In this document: one piece after another, positions 1-10,330 of the stretch
How the letters are laid out: each line of letters starts with the position of its first letter
How positions within the stretch are numbered: the stretch's first letter is position 1
Source of the DNA: Cytidiella melzeri
Lineage: Eukaryota; Basidiomycota; Agaricomycetes; Polyporales; Irpicaceae
NCBI GenBank assembly: GCA_022592445.1
Contig: JABYQR010000335.1
Coordinates: 1 to 46,888 of the forward strand
Length of the DNA: 46,888 bases
Direction: 5' to 3'
The notes under the pieces: model-generated
Seen by the model: only the letters and a program-made list of their open reading frames with translations
Databases searched by the model: none
What the model was told of the DNA's origin: nothing
Program-made: the position numbers and the translations under genes

Positions 1-59
1 GTAAAGTAGAGCATAGAGAAGAGAGGTCATTTGACACGCATCTATATGAGAGTACATAG

Positions 60-375
60 TTTTGGTATATAAGACTGTTACATAGTGTACAAAACTCACT
101 GTAGGCATTGTAAATCTTCCAATTCCCCTTTTCCAGTAAAGCTCTATTCATGCCTCTGTCAGGCTCTTTGTTTATTCTGTTTGCACTGCTCACATACTCA
201 CACATGTTTCATAGTGTATCATGGTTACTTAGACGGCCTTTGGGACAGCCACCCTGTCTCTTTTCTGGTAAAGCTCTATTTATACCTCTGCCAGCCCTAT
301 GCTTCTGTTGGTTTCCTCAACTTGCACAGGTTTTTCTTCTGTTTGCACTGCTTACACGCAAGTCATGTGTTCTAA
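60..375 (+). repeat. Degenerate minisatellite, copy A
   Basis: The stretch contains repeated words such as GTAAAGCTCTATT, TTTGCACTGCT and CATACTCACACATG at roughly 130-bp intervals. A second copy lies at 10905-11325 in the same orientation. A diverged reverse-complement relative lies at 33394-33790. Several overlapping Cys/Leu-rich open frames cross it, but they share no conserved frame between copies, so I treat it as non-coding. Confidence 0.7.
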
Positions 376-396
376 GAGTACACATTGTGATATTAA

Positions 397-765
397 TCAA
401 CACCAGATTTCACCACCCCAGAAAAGCCCTTTGCACGTGCCAGACTTACTGTTCAGGGTCGACCTCTTCCCATCACTACTGCCATTCCAAAAATCAAACT
501 CCCAGCTCGCACCTCTAAGTCCATTGGTCAAGAAGATCACAGCACAGGTGGTGAAAGTGACAATGATTCTGACTCAAGCACATTCTGGGGCAGTTCTCAA
601 TGGAAAGATGATGAGGAGGTTAAGGAAGGAGAAGAGGAAGATGGATGTATTGATATTTCCAGCTATTGCTCACGGAAAAAAGGTCCCCTTGTTTGTTTTA
701 TTGTTCTTATCATATATGAGTCACATGTTAGCATAGCCTCATTTCCATGGACACACCCCTCTTAA
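397..765 (+). pseudogene. Unidentified coding fragment with acidic tail
   Basis: This open frame has no ATG and follows a TAA at 394-396. The first part is basic and proline-rich (PEKPFARARLTVQGRPLP). It passes into a strongly acidic Ser/Asp/Glu stretch (GGESDNDSDSSTFWGSSQW) near 540-650. Coding-like composition stops around 680, after a run of lysines, and the frame then runs to a TAA near 765. It lies just 3' of minisatellite copy A. I do not recognise the family. A transposon accessory exon or a host gene fragment is possible. Confidence 0.35.
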
Positions 766-1204
766 TTATCATTTCCTTATCGAGCTGTCTCTCGTTGTAC
801 TATAAGGGTTCACTCATTCCTCTCATTTCCCCCCATTGTGCTCTCTTCCTTTGCACCTTGAGGTAAGCTCCATCTCCCTGGCATTTGCAGTATGTACATA
901 TGCTGACCCTGTACTCAGCTCACTCGCTCAACGCTTGTGTCTTAGGTGCAGGTATATTATCATCATGCTCTCTTCCTTCGCACCTTGGGCTCACTTGCTC
1001 AACACTCGTGTATTAGGTACTCAGAGGGCTGACAGCGCCGTTGGGTCTTAGCAGCACACACAACCCTACCTTTCGACGTATCCATTGTTAGGATGGATCA
1101 GCAAGAATAGTGACAAAGGTGTCTTTGTTGATGAAGAAGATTTGCACATGGTACCAAGAGTCTTGATGCTGAGGAAGATGGTGAGCAAACAGAACATGGG
1201 GAAA
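766..1204 (+). other. Interval without a clear gene
   Basis: The interval contains a degenerate direct repeat of about 30 bp (TGTGCTCTCTTCCTTTGCACC near 836-860 against ATGCTCTCTTCCTTCGCACC near 963-985). A short open frame lies near 1085-1200 (WISKNSDKGVFVDEEDLHMV) and ends in a possible GTGAGC splice donor. It may be a second exon of the fragment at 397-765, but nothing confirms this. Confidence 0.3.
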
Positions 1205-1419
1205 TGTTACGAACAATCTTCACATCCTATTATTTTTCTTCACTTCTTTGATTATCCTGATAACTAGTTGTCTTCCTCACATTTGCCTTGACCATCCAAC
1301 CTTGTCCTTCCTCCCTCACTCCCTGATCCACATCACCTCCATTCAACACGGACTATTATGTCATTGGTTATCTTCTTGTGTCCATTCAAACCTTGGACCT
1401 AACTCCGATTGGTTAACTC
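1205..1419 (+). repeat. 5' fragment of solo-LTR family B
   Basis: It begins TGTTACGAAC and aligns over about 215 bp with the complete family-B LTR at 31533-32216 (shared CTTCACATCCTATTATTTTTCTT, GTCCATTCAAACC, CTCTGATTGGTTA-type stretches). It is cut at its right end by the family-C solo LTR starting at 1420. Confidence 0.75.
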
Positions 1420-1901
1420 TGTCAAAGCGAGATTATATTGCTTATCATTGGAGATCAGATCTATGGACAATGTAGATTAGATATGTAGATAGATAATATC
1501 AGATAGTACATAGCATGTGATTCCATCATCATATGGTCACACACGATGCAATACTTGCACCTTATGGCATCATGTTCCAGTAGTTTCCATGACTGAATAG
1601 CAGAAGTACCATGAGGCTTTTGCATGACTCATATTTCATATACCAAATGTATTTAGCTTACTAAAGGCTCAGTCAGCACCATTCAGTTATGTAGGATGCT
1701 CAGTCATTGCTTACATTCTCTATTCAGTAGTACCAATCCTTACCAATCCTTACTCATATGACATTACTGTAGCATTAGTAATCTAGTTACAGACATGTAT
1801 ATATACTGCTCCTAGAGAGCAGAGAAATGATAAGACACTTACTCCCAGAGTTAGTTGACCTTCCAAGTCATCCCCTACACTCGTAACTTTCAAACAAACT
1901 C
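1415..1901 (+). repeat. Solo LTR, family C (TSD AACTC)
   Basis: The LTR proper is 1420-1896 (477 bp), beginning TGTCAAAG and ending CAAACA. It is bracketed by perfect 5-bp duplications AACTC at 1415-1419 and 1897-1901. It is closely similar to 9451-9940. No internal retrotransposon sequence is attached, so it is a solo LTR from LTR-LTR recombination. It sits inside the family-B LTR fragment and is therefore younger than it. Confidence 0.85.
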
Positions 1902-1963
1902 AACCCTGTGCCACGTACACATATCCCTGTACTTATAGTATTTGTACTCAACCCTGTGCCAAG

Positions 1964-2652
1964 TGACACGGAGACGGGGCTCGATGTGACAATCAGGGAC
2001 ACAAAGTGGATATTGACGATGAGGTGGTGGCAGGCTTGTAGCACAGTGCTCTCACCAGCTATCAGACTTTATACAAGTATCTAGCCCAGTAAAGACCAAG
2101 AGGTCGAGATGGGGGCTAGGAGTGTACATGCAGCTGCTTATATAGACTTCAGGGACCTGCGCACAGACCATGTTAAGGGCAGGCTTTGCAAGAAGCCGTG
2201 TGAACGCAGAACAAAAGAACTACCTAAAGGAGAACAATAGCTATTGTCTAGACCTTGCCAAGAACTCTACTCGTGAGAGAATCTATCTAAAAGGAGACCA
2301 CCTATTGTATTCCATTCCCACATCTGTGAGAACATCCTTCCATGAAGAGAACAATAAGGAAAGAACAAAAGGAGTCCATGTGGACGTCATCTATGACATC
2401 AAATCCTAGCTATGGGCTGAGCCATGTGGTTGTAGCCATGTGGTCTTACTTAAGCTAAGTCACATGCCAGTGTGATGTAGTAGCAAGTAATTTGACCGTG
2501 TGGAGCATCTAAGCCACGTGATACGTGCGCTTAATAGACGTGCAAAGGAGTTTGTGCAGAGAAGGTTGCAACTGAGCTGCAGCCCGGAGTTTTATAGAAA
2601 AAAACAAGAGGTAAATTGCGAAAATTAAGGGCTAGTCAGGCCATCCATGACA
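1964..2652 (-). repeat. 3' LTR of the Gypsy element
   Basis: On the element's strand it reads TGTCATGGATGG...CCGTCTCCGTGTCA (689 bp). A purine tract precedes it and target duplication CCAAG (1959-1963) flanks it on the left. Against the 756-bp solo copy in the hAT element it lacks about 68 bp between two copies of CTAGCCCAGTAAAGACCAAG, a simple slippage or recombination deletion. A 79-codon ORF on the plus strand (2170-2409) recurs in three LTR copies, simply because the LTR does. Confidence 0.9.
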
Positions 2653-2668
2653 TTACCCCCCTCCTAAA
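2653..2668 (-). promoter_or_regulatory. Polypurine tract of the Gypsy element
   Basis: The minus strand reads AGGAGGGGGGTAA directly before the 3' LTR (TGTCATGG). This is the expected plus-strand DNA priming site for reverse transcription and fixes the inner LTR boundary at 2652. Confidence 0.8.
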
Positions 2669-2884
2669 ATCGAGCGTCCTCGCAAAGCATCACTGTGCTG
2701 TGGTTATAGAGGTCTTCTACCCGTCTACAGGGATTCAGAAGAATTGCCCTGATTGTCTAGTCAGAAGGATGCTAGGAAGTTTCTCCCCTTCTGGTGTCGT
2801 TGACTCGACGTTACCTGTCAGTGTGATGTTCTTGAGATATCTAGACCGATGTGTTTGCCTTCATCCCGGCTAAGATTGTATGTA

Positions 2885-5800
2885 GATGGATAGATTGTGC
2901 GAAGGAAAGCGGGTTCGGTCTGGGTATTGAATTCCCAAAAGTGCGAGCAGAGATCCGTGAAGAGTGAAGCTTTGATGACCCGGGGCACTCCGGGGTTTGC
3001 TTTGTAGAAGTTGTCAATTGCTTCTTGACTATTCTCGAGGTTTTCTACTGGTTCCCAGCTATTGTGTCTGTCTGGATACCCTTTCTATTTGACTAGGAAT
3101 TGCAATTTCTTCCATTGTCCGTGTAGCCTGCTGTCTAGCACCCTTTCGACGACGTACTGCTCTTCTCCTTCCATGACATTGGGATCAGGAGGTGGAGGTA
3201 CATCTTTGCCGTTGTCGTGCCAGGGACTTAGACGGTTGATATGAAAGACGGGGTGGATTCGGAGATAGCTGGGTAGATCGAGTTTGTAATCGAGATCGCC
3301 AATGCGTTCGATGACCTTGTACGGGCCGAGTTGTCGAGGACCGAGTTTAGGGGTAGCCTGGTGGATCTGGACATTCTTAGCGTTTAGCCAGACCATGTCC
3401 CCTACTTGGAAGACGCGTGGAGAGCGCTTCTCAGACTCGTAGAGTTGCTTCATCTTTTCTTTGCTTAGACAAAGAGCTGCTTCGGTCTCCTTGCGTACTC
3501 GAGCCATGTTGTTAAGGCGCTCATTGAGTGATGGGATATTGCTTCGCTTGCCGACTGGTATGGTGAAGCCAGGGCAATATCCGTAGATGACTTCAAACGG
3601 TGTTTGTGAATCACCCGCATGTACTCGCAATTTGAGTGCAAACTCAGCCGCCGGCAGATGATCGACCCAGTCGTTTGTCGTTGCTGACAGAATAGATGCA
3701 GGTACTGTTTGATGTCCTGGTTTTTGCGTCCGACTTTGCCATTTCCTTGCGGATGATAGGCGGTTGTAAAACCAGTCTCTATGCCTAGGCGGTGATAGAG
3801 TGCACGCATGAAGCACGCTGCAAACTGGGGTCCTCGATCAGAGAACACCTTCTTGGGAATGCCGTGAAGTCAGAATACTTCTTTGTAGTGTAGATCGGCA
3901 ATCCCCTCAGCGTTAACCTTAGTGGTGGTAGGGATGATGTGCGTTTGATCGGAGTAATGGTTGACATAGACCGCAATCGAATCAAATCCCTTAGAGGGTG
4001 GCAGCTGAGTGATGAGATCTACACTGATGTGTTCCCAAGGTCCGGCCGGAGTTTCATGAGGCCGTAGTACTGCTTTAGGGTGCGGAGCTGACTTATAGTG
4101 TTGACAGTGATCACATCCTAGTACGTAAGTCTCTATGAAGGCATTCATCTTCAGCCACCAATAGTGTCGTGAGACTAGCTCTATGGTGCCGTGTTTGCCC
4201 GGATGACCGGTTGCGGGAGTGTTGTGGCAAGATTTAACGATTTTGTAACGGAGCTCTTTGTTGTTAGGGATGTAGAGTTTTTCCTTCTAATAGATGAGTC
4301 CGTCACTCTCTTCCCATTTGAGTAAACCGCCAACAAGTTTGCAAAGCCCCTTCTTTTGAAGGCTAGCAAGAGCTTGTGCCACTTCTGCTTCTTGCTCCAT
4401 GCATTCTTGGATCTTTGATTTGAGTGGAGAAGCAGTGGCGAGTGCACTGGTGGCGAGGATACGGAAGTGTTCTGGTTTTAGTACCACCTGATCCTTGTTG
4501 TCTTCTTCGTCCGTGACAGCGTGGGAGTGAAGATGAGAAAGAGGATCAGCATGTATCATGGTACTACCGGGCTTGTGTACCAACACGAAGTCGAAGTCAG
4601 CCAAGAGTAGTGACCAACGTGCTTGACGTCGAGTGAGGTGTTGCGCAGTTTTCCAGTACTGCAAGTTCGCGTGATCTGTCCAGATCTCAAACGGTTCCTT
4701 GAGCCCCTCAAGGTAATGGCGCCAATCTTTGAGAGCCTCGGTGATGGCTAACATCTCCCAATCAAAGATTTTGTAGTTAGGCTCGGCTTCAGTCATAGAT
4801 GCGGACCGGTAGGCGATAGGGTGGTAAAATCCATCTTCCTTCGATTTCTGGGAGATGATTCCACCGGTCGCATAGCCCGAAGCATTGACTTCTAGACGTG
4901 TAGGGAGTTCAGGGTCCCAGACTGCCAAGATAGGCTTAGTAGTAAAGGCCTTCTTTAGCAACGTGAAGGCAGTCTGCTGTGCTGGACCCCAGATGAACGG
5001 TACGTCCTTCTTAGTCAGGTCGTGTAGAGGCCGCGCGTGCTTTGAGAAATCCTGAATGAAGCGTCGGTAGAAGTTGGCAAACCCTATGAACCCTCTAACT
5101 TCTTTGAGGTTCTTGGGTGTGAGCCACGTAGAAACTGCTTGGACTTTGACAGGGTCCATAGCTACTTCGCCGGCGCGAATGATCAACCCGAGGTACTCAA
5201 TCTCAGATTTCTCAAACTCGCACTTTTCCCGCCAAAGGTAGAGATCGTGCTGTTGAAGTCGCTTGAGGACTTCATGTACAACCTTGTGGTGCTCCATCAG
5301 GTTATTGCGCCAAATCAAGATGTCATCTAGATAGACAGCCACCTTGCCCTCGACAATGAGGTCGGCGAAGATGTTGTCCATCAGAGCTTGGAAGGTAGCG
5401 GGGGAGTTCATGAGACCGAAGAACATGACCTTGGGTTCAAAGAGTCCTCAGTTGGTGACAAACGCCGCTTTGTACTCGTCTCCTTCTTTGATTCCAACAT
5501 TGTGATCTCCCCAACAAACATCGGATTTGGTGAAGATCTTTGCACCCTTGAGCTTGTTGATAATGTCGGTAGCAAGCAGTAGTGGGTAACGATTCTTTAC
5601 AGTGATGTCATTGAGTTTGCGGTAGTCCTGAATAAGTTGGAGTTTGTTGTCCTTCTTTTTGATGAAGAAGACTGGAGAAGCCATCGGAGACTTAGAAGGC
5701 GTGATGTAACCTTTTGACAGGTTTCTTGTCAAGTTCGGCTTGTTTGTTCAGGGGCATAGGATAAACTTTCGATTTGATCATCTCAGGAGCGTCTGGTTTG

Positions 5801-6603
5801 AGATCAATCGAATGGTCCCAGGGCTGATGCTGGGGTAGCCGATTAGACTCTTCCTCAGAGAAGACTTTAGCATGTCTGTGATACTTTGATGGAACGATGT
5901 CTTTCAAGGAGCACTGGGCTTTAGCTTTGTTTGCTTCAGCAGCTAACTTGGTGGAGTAGGTGAAGCCGGCCATACACCAGATTTTGTCAGTGGTGTCTTG
6001 GATAATCCCGGCTTTGACCCACTGTCTATGTTCTTTGCAATTACCGTCAACCTTCTGGAAAGGTTCGTCAGGAGATTCTTCTGAGCCGCTCGGAATTGTC
6101 ATTTCTCCTTTTTCCCAGTTGACGGTAGGGTTTATGCGCTTGAGCCAGGGTAGCCCAAGTATGATGTCTTCTGGACCCAAGTCCGTGACAAGAAACTCTG
6201 CCTTTTCTGTGTGGTCTCTGACAGTGAGTGTAAGGCGAACAAAGTGCGTTAATCCGCCAGCTTTATTCTTAGTTCTGTCGATGTTATGCAATGAGATAAC
6301 CCTTTCAAGCGGGTGCTGAATAATCTTATGCTTTTTGACGAACTGATGACTGATGAATAAAGCTGTAGCTCCTGAATCAATCATGACAGGAATGCGAATG
6401 CTTCTATTCAGACTTTTTACTAGTACATGTATTCGGAAGTGAGACGATAACCGGTCTAGAGACGATATAGTACAAGCAGAGACAGTAGACGACGGGCACG
6501 GAGTTGCTATGGTACACGAAGATGACGAGGTAGAAGACAAGGAAAACAAGGACGGGGTATTGGGGGGACTCGCAGCTGCGGCTTTGTCACGGGTCCTTTT
6601 CAA
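2885..6603 (-). pseudogene. pol: Gypsy pol: protease, RT, RNase H, integrase, chromodomain
   Basis: Domains run in order along the minus strand. An aspartic protease (MIDSGATALFIS) lies near 6390. The RT spans about 5720-5150, with YLDD intact at 5333-5322. RNase H with TDHAN lies near 4680. The integrase has a zinc-binding CDHCQ segment, SVDL and SDRGPQF (near 3840). A chromodomain begins near 3150 (QYVVERVLDSRL) and continues past a stop (KGYPDRHNSWEPVENL). Breaks seen: frameshifts near 5715 and 3680, and in-frame stops at 5450-5448, 4289-4287, 3872-3870 and 3087-3085. Two are TGA where Arg is expected, and two are TAG, one in the conserved WKGYP Trp of the chromodomain. The integrase Glu of the usual TER motif reads Gly. 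The element is dead but recent enough that all domains align. Chromodomains of this class guide integration into heterochromatin. Confidence 0.93.
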
Positions 6604-6610
6604 AAAACCG
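6600..6610 (-). promoter_or_regulatory. Candidate -1 ribosomal frameshift site at the gag/pol junction
   Basis: The minus strand reads CGGTTTTTTGAAAAGG. Gag ends GTT TTT TGA. Slipping back one base on the U-run gives GGT TTT TTG AAA AGG and enters the pol frame, which is open from here (LKRTRDKAAAAS). No ATG is available for pol at this position. The run is a plausible slippery site but not a perfect X XXY YYZ heptamer. Confidence 0.5.
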
Positions 6611-7847
6611 CGTTGATCTTAGCAGCCATTTCATCCATCTGCTTCTTCTGGATGTCCAACATGTCCTTGAGCGCCGCAATCTTAGCATCCTTGTCATTGG
6701 ATGCATCTTGCTTCGGTGTAGTAGCCGTTGACGAGGTCGACGAGGTTGCAGCGACTTTTTGTCCCTTAGGGACGCCTTGAAGCCATTTCAGGCAAACCGC
6801 CCCCCAGTGACCGGTACCACCACAGTGGTTGCAAACTGGGTTGTCAGGGTGCTTTGAGTTCCTCTTCTTGTGGTTCTCGGATCCACAAACCGAGCAGCGC
6901 TTGCTCATTTCCTTCTTCCATTTCTGGAAGATCTCTTGTTTGCCCAGAGCTGCAAAGAGCGAGTCAAACGAGGCGGAGAAACGGGACACATTGATCTCCA
7001 TCGCATTGGGATTGCAAAACGCTTGCTGGTGGGCTTTTCCGTGTCCCAAGGAACTGTCCACCATGACCTTGCCTGTGCTGTTTTGCAAATCGGCGAGCTG
7101 AGCATCGACTGCCTTGCACTGGTCCTTGAGAGCGTTGTAGGTAGCAGCGCGGGTTTGAAAGTACGAGACACGTTGCAAGTACTCGGTGCTCAAGCTCGAC
7201 TTGAGACGATCGAAGAGGTCCTGCTGGCTCCACCCAGTGCGAGGGGCCCATGTCTCAAACTCAGAGATGTGGGCGGCGAAGGTCTTGTTGCCTTGCTTCA
7301 TGTTGGCGACTTTTGTCTTGGCCTCCATGACAGCATCTATAGGCTCAAATTTGGCTTTGAAAGTCTCGATAAACGTGTCCCAGTCATTTTCAAATGCTGG
7401 TTTGCTATTGGCCAACTCCTCGATGTGAGGGCGAGCCCAATGAGCGGCGTCCTCCTGCATGAAGGACAGGGCGCTGGTGATTAGTTTGTGGGGATCAAAG
7501 ATCCTTGTGCCGTTGTTGTCTAGCCGGACCTGGCCTTGGGCGTCTTGCTGGAAGAACGCCTTGCCCTGGTTCTGGACCCAGACAATAAAAGCATGGCGGA
7601 AGAGCCTGGCTTCCGATGATGTTTTCCCCTTGAAGGAGACTGGCTTCTCGACGATACTTCTCTCCCGAGAAGTGTGCGTAGCAGTGGCAACCGCTGGCGT
7701 CTGTGCGGCGGCAAGTGCAGCCACCTGATTGGTAAGGTCAACCATCCTTTTTGTCAGGACGCCCAACATATTTAAGACGTCTTGGGCGCTCCGGTTGGCA
7801 GCAGGGGCAACAGGGGCAGCGGGGGCAGCGGGCTGGTTGGGATCCAT
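6600..7847 (-). CDS. gag: Gypsy Gag (nucleocapsid-type) protein
   Basis: This is an intact 415-residue frame starting at an ATG (MDPNQPAAPAAP). The N-terminus is Pro/Ala-rich. The centre (residues about 70-260) has the character of a retrotransposon Gag capsid. A CCHC zinc knuckle CNHCGGTGHWGAVC lies near residue 340, preceded by a second Cys pair (RCSVCGSENH). A short C-terminal coiled-coil-like tail follows. It packages element RNA in cytoplasmic particles. It stops in TGA at 6602-6600, and pol continues in the -1 frame. It is the only intact ORF of the Gypsy element, so it might still support trans-mobilisation if expressed. Confidence 0.9.
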   Translation of the reverse strand: MDPNQPAAPAAPVAPAANRSAQDVLNMLGVLTKRMVDLTNQVAALAAAQTPAVATATHTSRERSIVEKPVSFKGKTSSEARLFRHAFIVWVQNQGKAFFQQDAQGQVRLDNNGTRIFDPHKLITSALSFMQEDAAHWARPHIEELANSKPAFENDWDTFIETFKAKFEPIDAVMEAKTKVANMKQGNKTFAAHISEFETWAPRTGWSQQDLFDRLKSSLSTEYLQRVSYFQTRAATYNALKDQCKAVDAQLADLQNSTGKVMVDSSLGHGKAHQQAFCNPNAMEINVSRFSASFDSLFAALGKQEIFQKWKKEMSKRCSVCGSENHKKRNSKHPDNPVCNHCGGTGHWGAVCLKWLQGVPKGQKVAATSSTSSTATTPKQDASNDKDAKIAALKDMLDIQKKQMDEMAAKINAVF

Positions 7848-7997
7848 GTCTTCTTTGGTGATTAGACGACGATTTTCTTCGGAGGGCGATTGGTAGGTCT
7901 CTGTGTAATACTTGTGTTTGATGGCTTCAGTGTGGTCTAACTGATTTAATCGATTAGGGCACGGTTGGTTATCACACTCGTAGAATGATCCTTCGTT

Positions 7998-8829
7998 GGC
8001 TCAAAAGTGGTCATCTGTGACTGAGATAGGATCGAAGAAATGGATACAATTATTGCAAATCAAAGGTTCTGAAGACGTGGCGGGCAAAACTTCTGGACTA
8101 TCTAATCCAGTCGAAGTAGCTATCTCTGTTAACTACGTTAAGCTGGGCAAGAACTATGCTATAATTCTTGCAAAGCTGCTTAAACCAGATCTTCCCAATT
8201 GCTTTGCAACCCCAGTCCAGGAGTTGCCACTCGCGATCTGCTGTGACAGGTGCAGCCTCGTCAAGTCGGTTGAGGAAGCAATTGACTTTGTTGACGAGGT
8301 GGAAGAGCACACGGCGGTGGTCGGGGTCTGCGCAGTTGTGAAGTTCTTGAAGCTCTGTGAAAGCTTGTAAGCGGGTACGGACAGCGGTAAGCTTCGGCCT
8401 GAAGATGCCGATGAGGTCAATCGGTGATAACTTCTTGAAGTCTATCAATACCGGTTTGGGTGCAGCAGGAGCGGGAGTGGGCGGAGGAAGCTTGGCGAGC
8501 CGCTCAGCGAGAGTTGGCTTGTGAGTCTGTTGCTCAGCAAGAGTTCAAGCACGTTCCTCGGCTGCACGTTCTCTGTATGCTCGGGCAGAAGCGCGAAGTT
8601 GTCGATTTTCCTTGTAAGAGGGGACGGTGAGGGTGATGCCTTTGACAGGCAGCTTCTTTGATACGTACTTCACGACATTGACGAGGTCTTTGTCAGACCA
8701 GTGATGAGGTTGACCGCTCTTACGCTTGGCAGCGAGAGCGTCGAGGAAAGATGGGGGAAGGCACCTCTTGAGCTGAGGCTCGTTTGTGGAGAGGTCCTTG
8801 GAAAAACGGGTGCGCGTGTCCTTAGGCAC
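7998..8829 (-). pseudogene. Extra ORF upstream of gag in the Gypsy element
   Basis: The frame starts at ATG 8829 (MPKDTRTRFSKDL) and lies between the 5' LTR and gag. It is rich in Lys/Arg/Glu, with a helical stretch ENRQLRASARAYRERAAEER, then a Pro/Ala linker, then a helical C-terminal half (PIDLIGIFRPKLTAVRTRL; REWQLLDWGCKAIGKIW). It is interrupted by one TGA at 8547-8545, where CGA (Arg) would give ERARTLAEQQ. A TAG at 8100-8098 ends the good frame, and 15 further sense codons follow before TAA. Classical chromoviruses encode no protein here. I do not recognise its family. A faint resemblance (PVTADREW) to the minus-strand fragment near 13200 (PVSNREW) may be chance. Confidence 0.6.
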
Positions 8830-8974
8830 TGAACAATGCAGGGGGTAGAAACGGACGACGTAAGTAGTAGCTCAACGGTATGGAAAGACCGGAGACGTAC
8901 TCGTCAAACAGGAATAAACTTTTTTAAACAGTGGGAATGGGGGAACCCAGGGTTTCACAACGATCTCGACCTAA

Positions 8975-9140
8975 TGACACGGAGACGGGGCTCAACGTGA
9001 CAATCAGGGACACAAAGTGGATATTGACAAAGAGGTGGTGGCAGGCTTGTAGCACAGTGCTCTCACCAGCTATCAGACTTTATACAAGTATCTAGCCCAG
9101 TAAAGACCAAGTTAGAATTGATACTACCCGCTATGTAGTA
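8975..9140 (-). repeat. Truncated 5' LTR of the Gypsy element (U5 end)
   Basis: It begins TGACACGGAGACGGGG on the plus strand, near-identical to 1964 onward. It keeps the spacer TTAGAATTGATACTACCCGC that the 3' LTR has lost. It ends abruptly at GTAGTA (9140), which is an inversion breakpoint. The remaining LTR sequence resumes at 12058 in the opposite orientation. Confidence 0.88.
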
Positions 9141-10330
9141 TCAAGCAGAGCACACCTGCCGGTCAGAGAAAGGTTCGAGTTCAGATGGCCAACAGACAGC
9201 TTGCAGATGGCTGCCCCCAGTCTTTGTATTATCCACCAGGAAATCTTTGCGCAGGTGTTTTCAAAGGGATTGCGACCCATTCTTGGAGAACATGGTATCA
9301 ATGTGGAAGGTCTTCGTGCAGAGTGCCCAAAGTTCAGGTGCCCACCGCCCAGGCTTTCGTGCTGCTGCCACAGAATCCTATACAATCAGCCAGATTTCAA
9401 GAATGTCAAGAGCATAGTGGAGAAGCATTGTAGAGAGCAAGGGTTCAAGGTGTCAAAGTGAGATTGTATCGCTGGTTATTGGAGATCAGATCTATGGACA
9501 ATGTAGATTAGATATGTAGATACATAAGATCAGATAGTACATAGCATGTGATTCCATCATCACTATGGCCACACACAATGCAACACTTGCACCTTATTGC
9601 ATTGTGTTCAGTAGTTTCCATGACTGAATAGCAGATGTCCCATGAGGCTTCTCCATGACTCATATTTAATATACCAAATTTATTGAGCTTCCTAAAGGCT
9701 CAGTCAGCACCATTCAGTTATGTAGGATGCTCAGTCATTGCTTACATTCTCAATTCAGTAGTATTAGCAAGCAGGACTGTGCATTACCAATCATTACTCA
9801 TATGACATTACTGTAGCATTAGTAATCTAGTTACAGACAAGTATATATACCACTCCTAGAAAGCAGAGAAATAATAAGACACTTAGTCCCAGAGTTAGTT
9901 GACCTTCCAAGTCATCCACTATACTCGTAACTTTCTGACACATGGTACTCTACTTACCAAAATTCCACTGCAAACTCAATGCAATTCAGCAATGCTGGGG
10001 TGCGGCAAAGCAAGAGTATCAGATGTTCCCTGACTAATCACTCGAAGCTGACCTTGAGAGGAATGTTGTCGCCACGCTGGCCAGTATATTGGTGACTGAC
10101 ATCCGCAAGTATGTATGAAATTCTTGTGCTGCAAAGTTTCCTACTGATGTGCTTCGACATCCCTCCACTCAACAGATTTTATATTTGTGCCAGCCGTTTC
10201 ATATACGGATATCGACGCGGCTTGTCAGGCAAGCAGGCTGCGTGGGCCACACAGAAGTACCGTGGCCATTGTGTTCTCCCTCACCACATCTTTGCAATTA
10301 TGGACAAGGTTGGTGTTTCTCCCTGATTCA
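9141..10330 (+). pseudogene. DDE transposase, C-terminal part (copy A)
   Basis: This is the same family as the minus-strand transposase at 28511-29997, a fungal Tc1/mariner-like DDE family. The segment runs QMANRQLADGCPQSLYYPP (9183 onward), shifts frame near 9260 to GLRAECPKFRCPPPR and NQPDFKNVKSIVEKHC, and is interrupted by a solo LTR (9451-9940). It resumes with YLPKFHCKLNAIQQCWG, ADLERNVVATL and YRRGLSGKQAAWATQKYRGH up to 10330. The usual third-acid motif CELNFIEQCWG reads CKLNAIQQCWG, so the catalytic Glu is lost. Stops and frameshifts confirm a dead copy. Its middle part lies across the inversion at 12059-12190. Confidence 0.8.
9446..9945 (+). repeat. Solo LTR, family C (TSD CAAGG/CATGG)
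   Basis: The LTR is 9451-9940 (490 bp), beginning TGTCAAAGTGAG and ending CTTTCTGACA. Flanking 5-mers are CAAGG (9446-9450) and CATGG (9941-9945), a duplication with one mismatch. Removing it rejoins the transposase frame around GFKV…LYLPKFHC. It is closely similar to 1420-1896. Confidence 0.85.

Larger units (their letters stand above)
1964..9140 (-). mobile_element. Ty3/Gypsy chromovirus (degenerate, rearranged at its 5' LTR)
   Basis: Minus-strand order is 5' LTR, extra ORF, gag, pol (protease-RT-RNase H-integrase-chromodomain), purine tract, 3' LTR. The 5' LTR is cut at 9140 and its missing 593 bp lie inverted at 11466-12058. Restoring the inversion gives an element of about 7.77 kb with CCAAG duplications on both sides. 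Pol carries at least four in-frame stops and two frameshifts, so the copy cannot be autonomous. No primer-binding site beginning TGG is visible next to the 5' LTR; the adjacent minus-strand sequence starts TTAGGTCGAGATCG. Confidence 0.92.

Noticed and set aside
2170..2409. 79-codon ORF repeated nearly identically at 11709-11948 and 32233-32442
   Set aside because: It is conserved only because it lies in the Gypsy LTR copies. One copy is split by an LTR, there is no known domain, and LTR transcripts would run on the opposite strand for the element.
6829..7728. Several plus-strand ORFs over the gag gene (for example 204 codons at 6870-7484)
   Set aside because: They are antisense shadows of a well-supported Gag frame with clear zinc-knuckle motifs.
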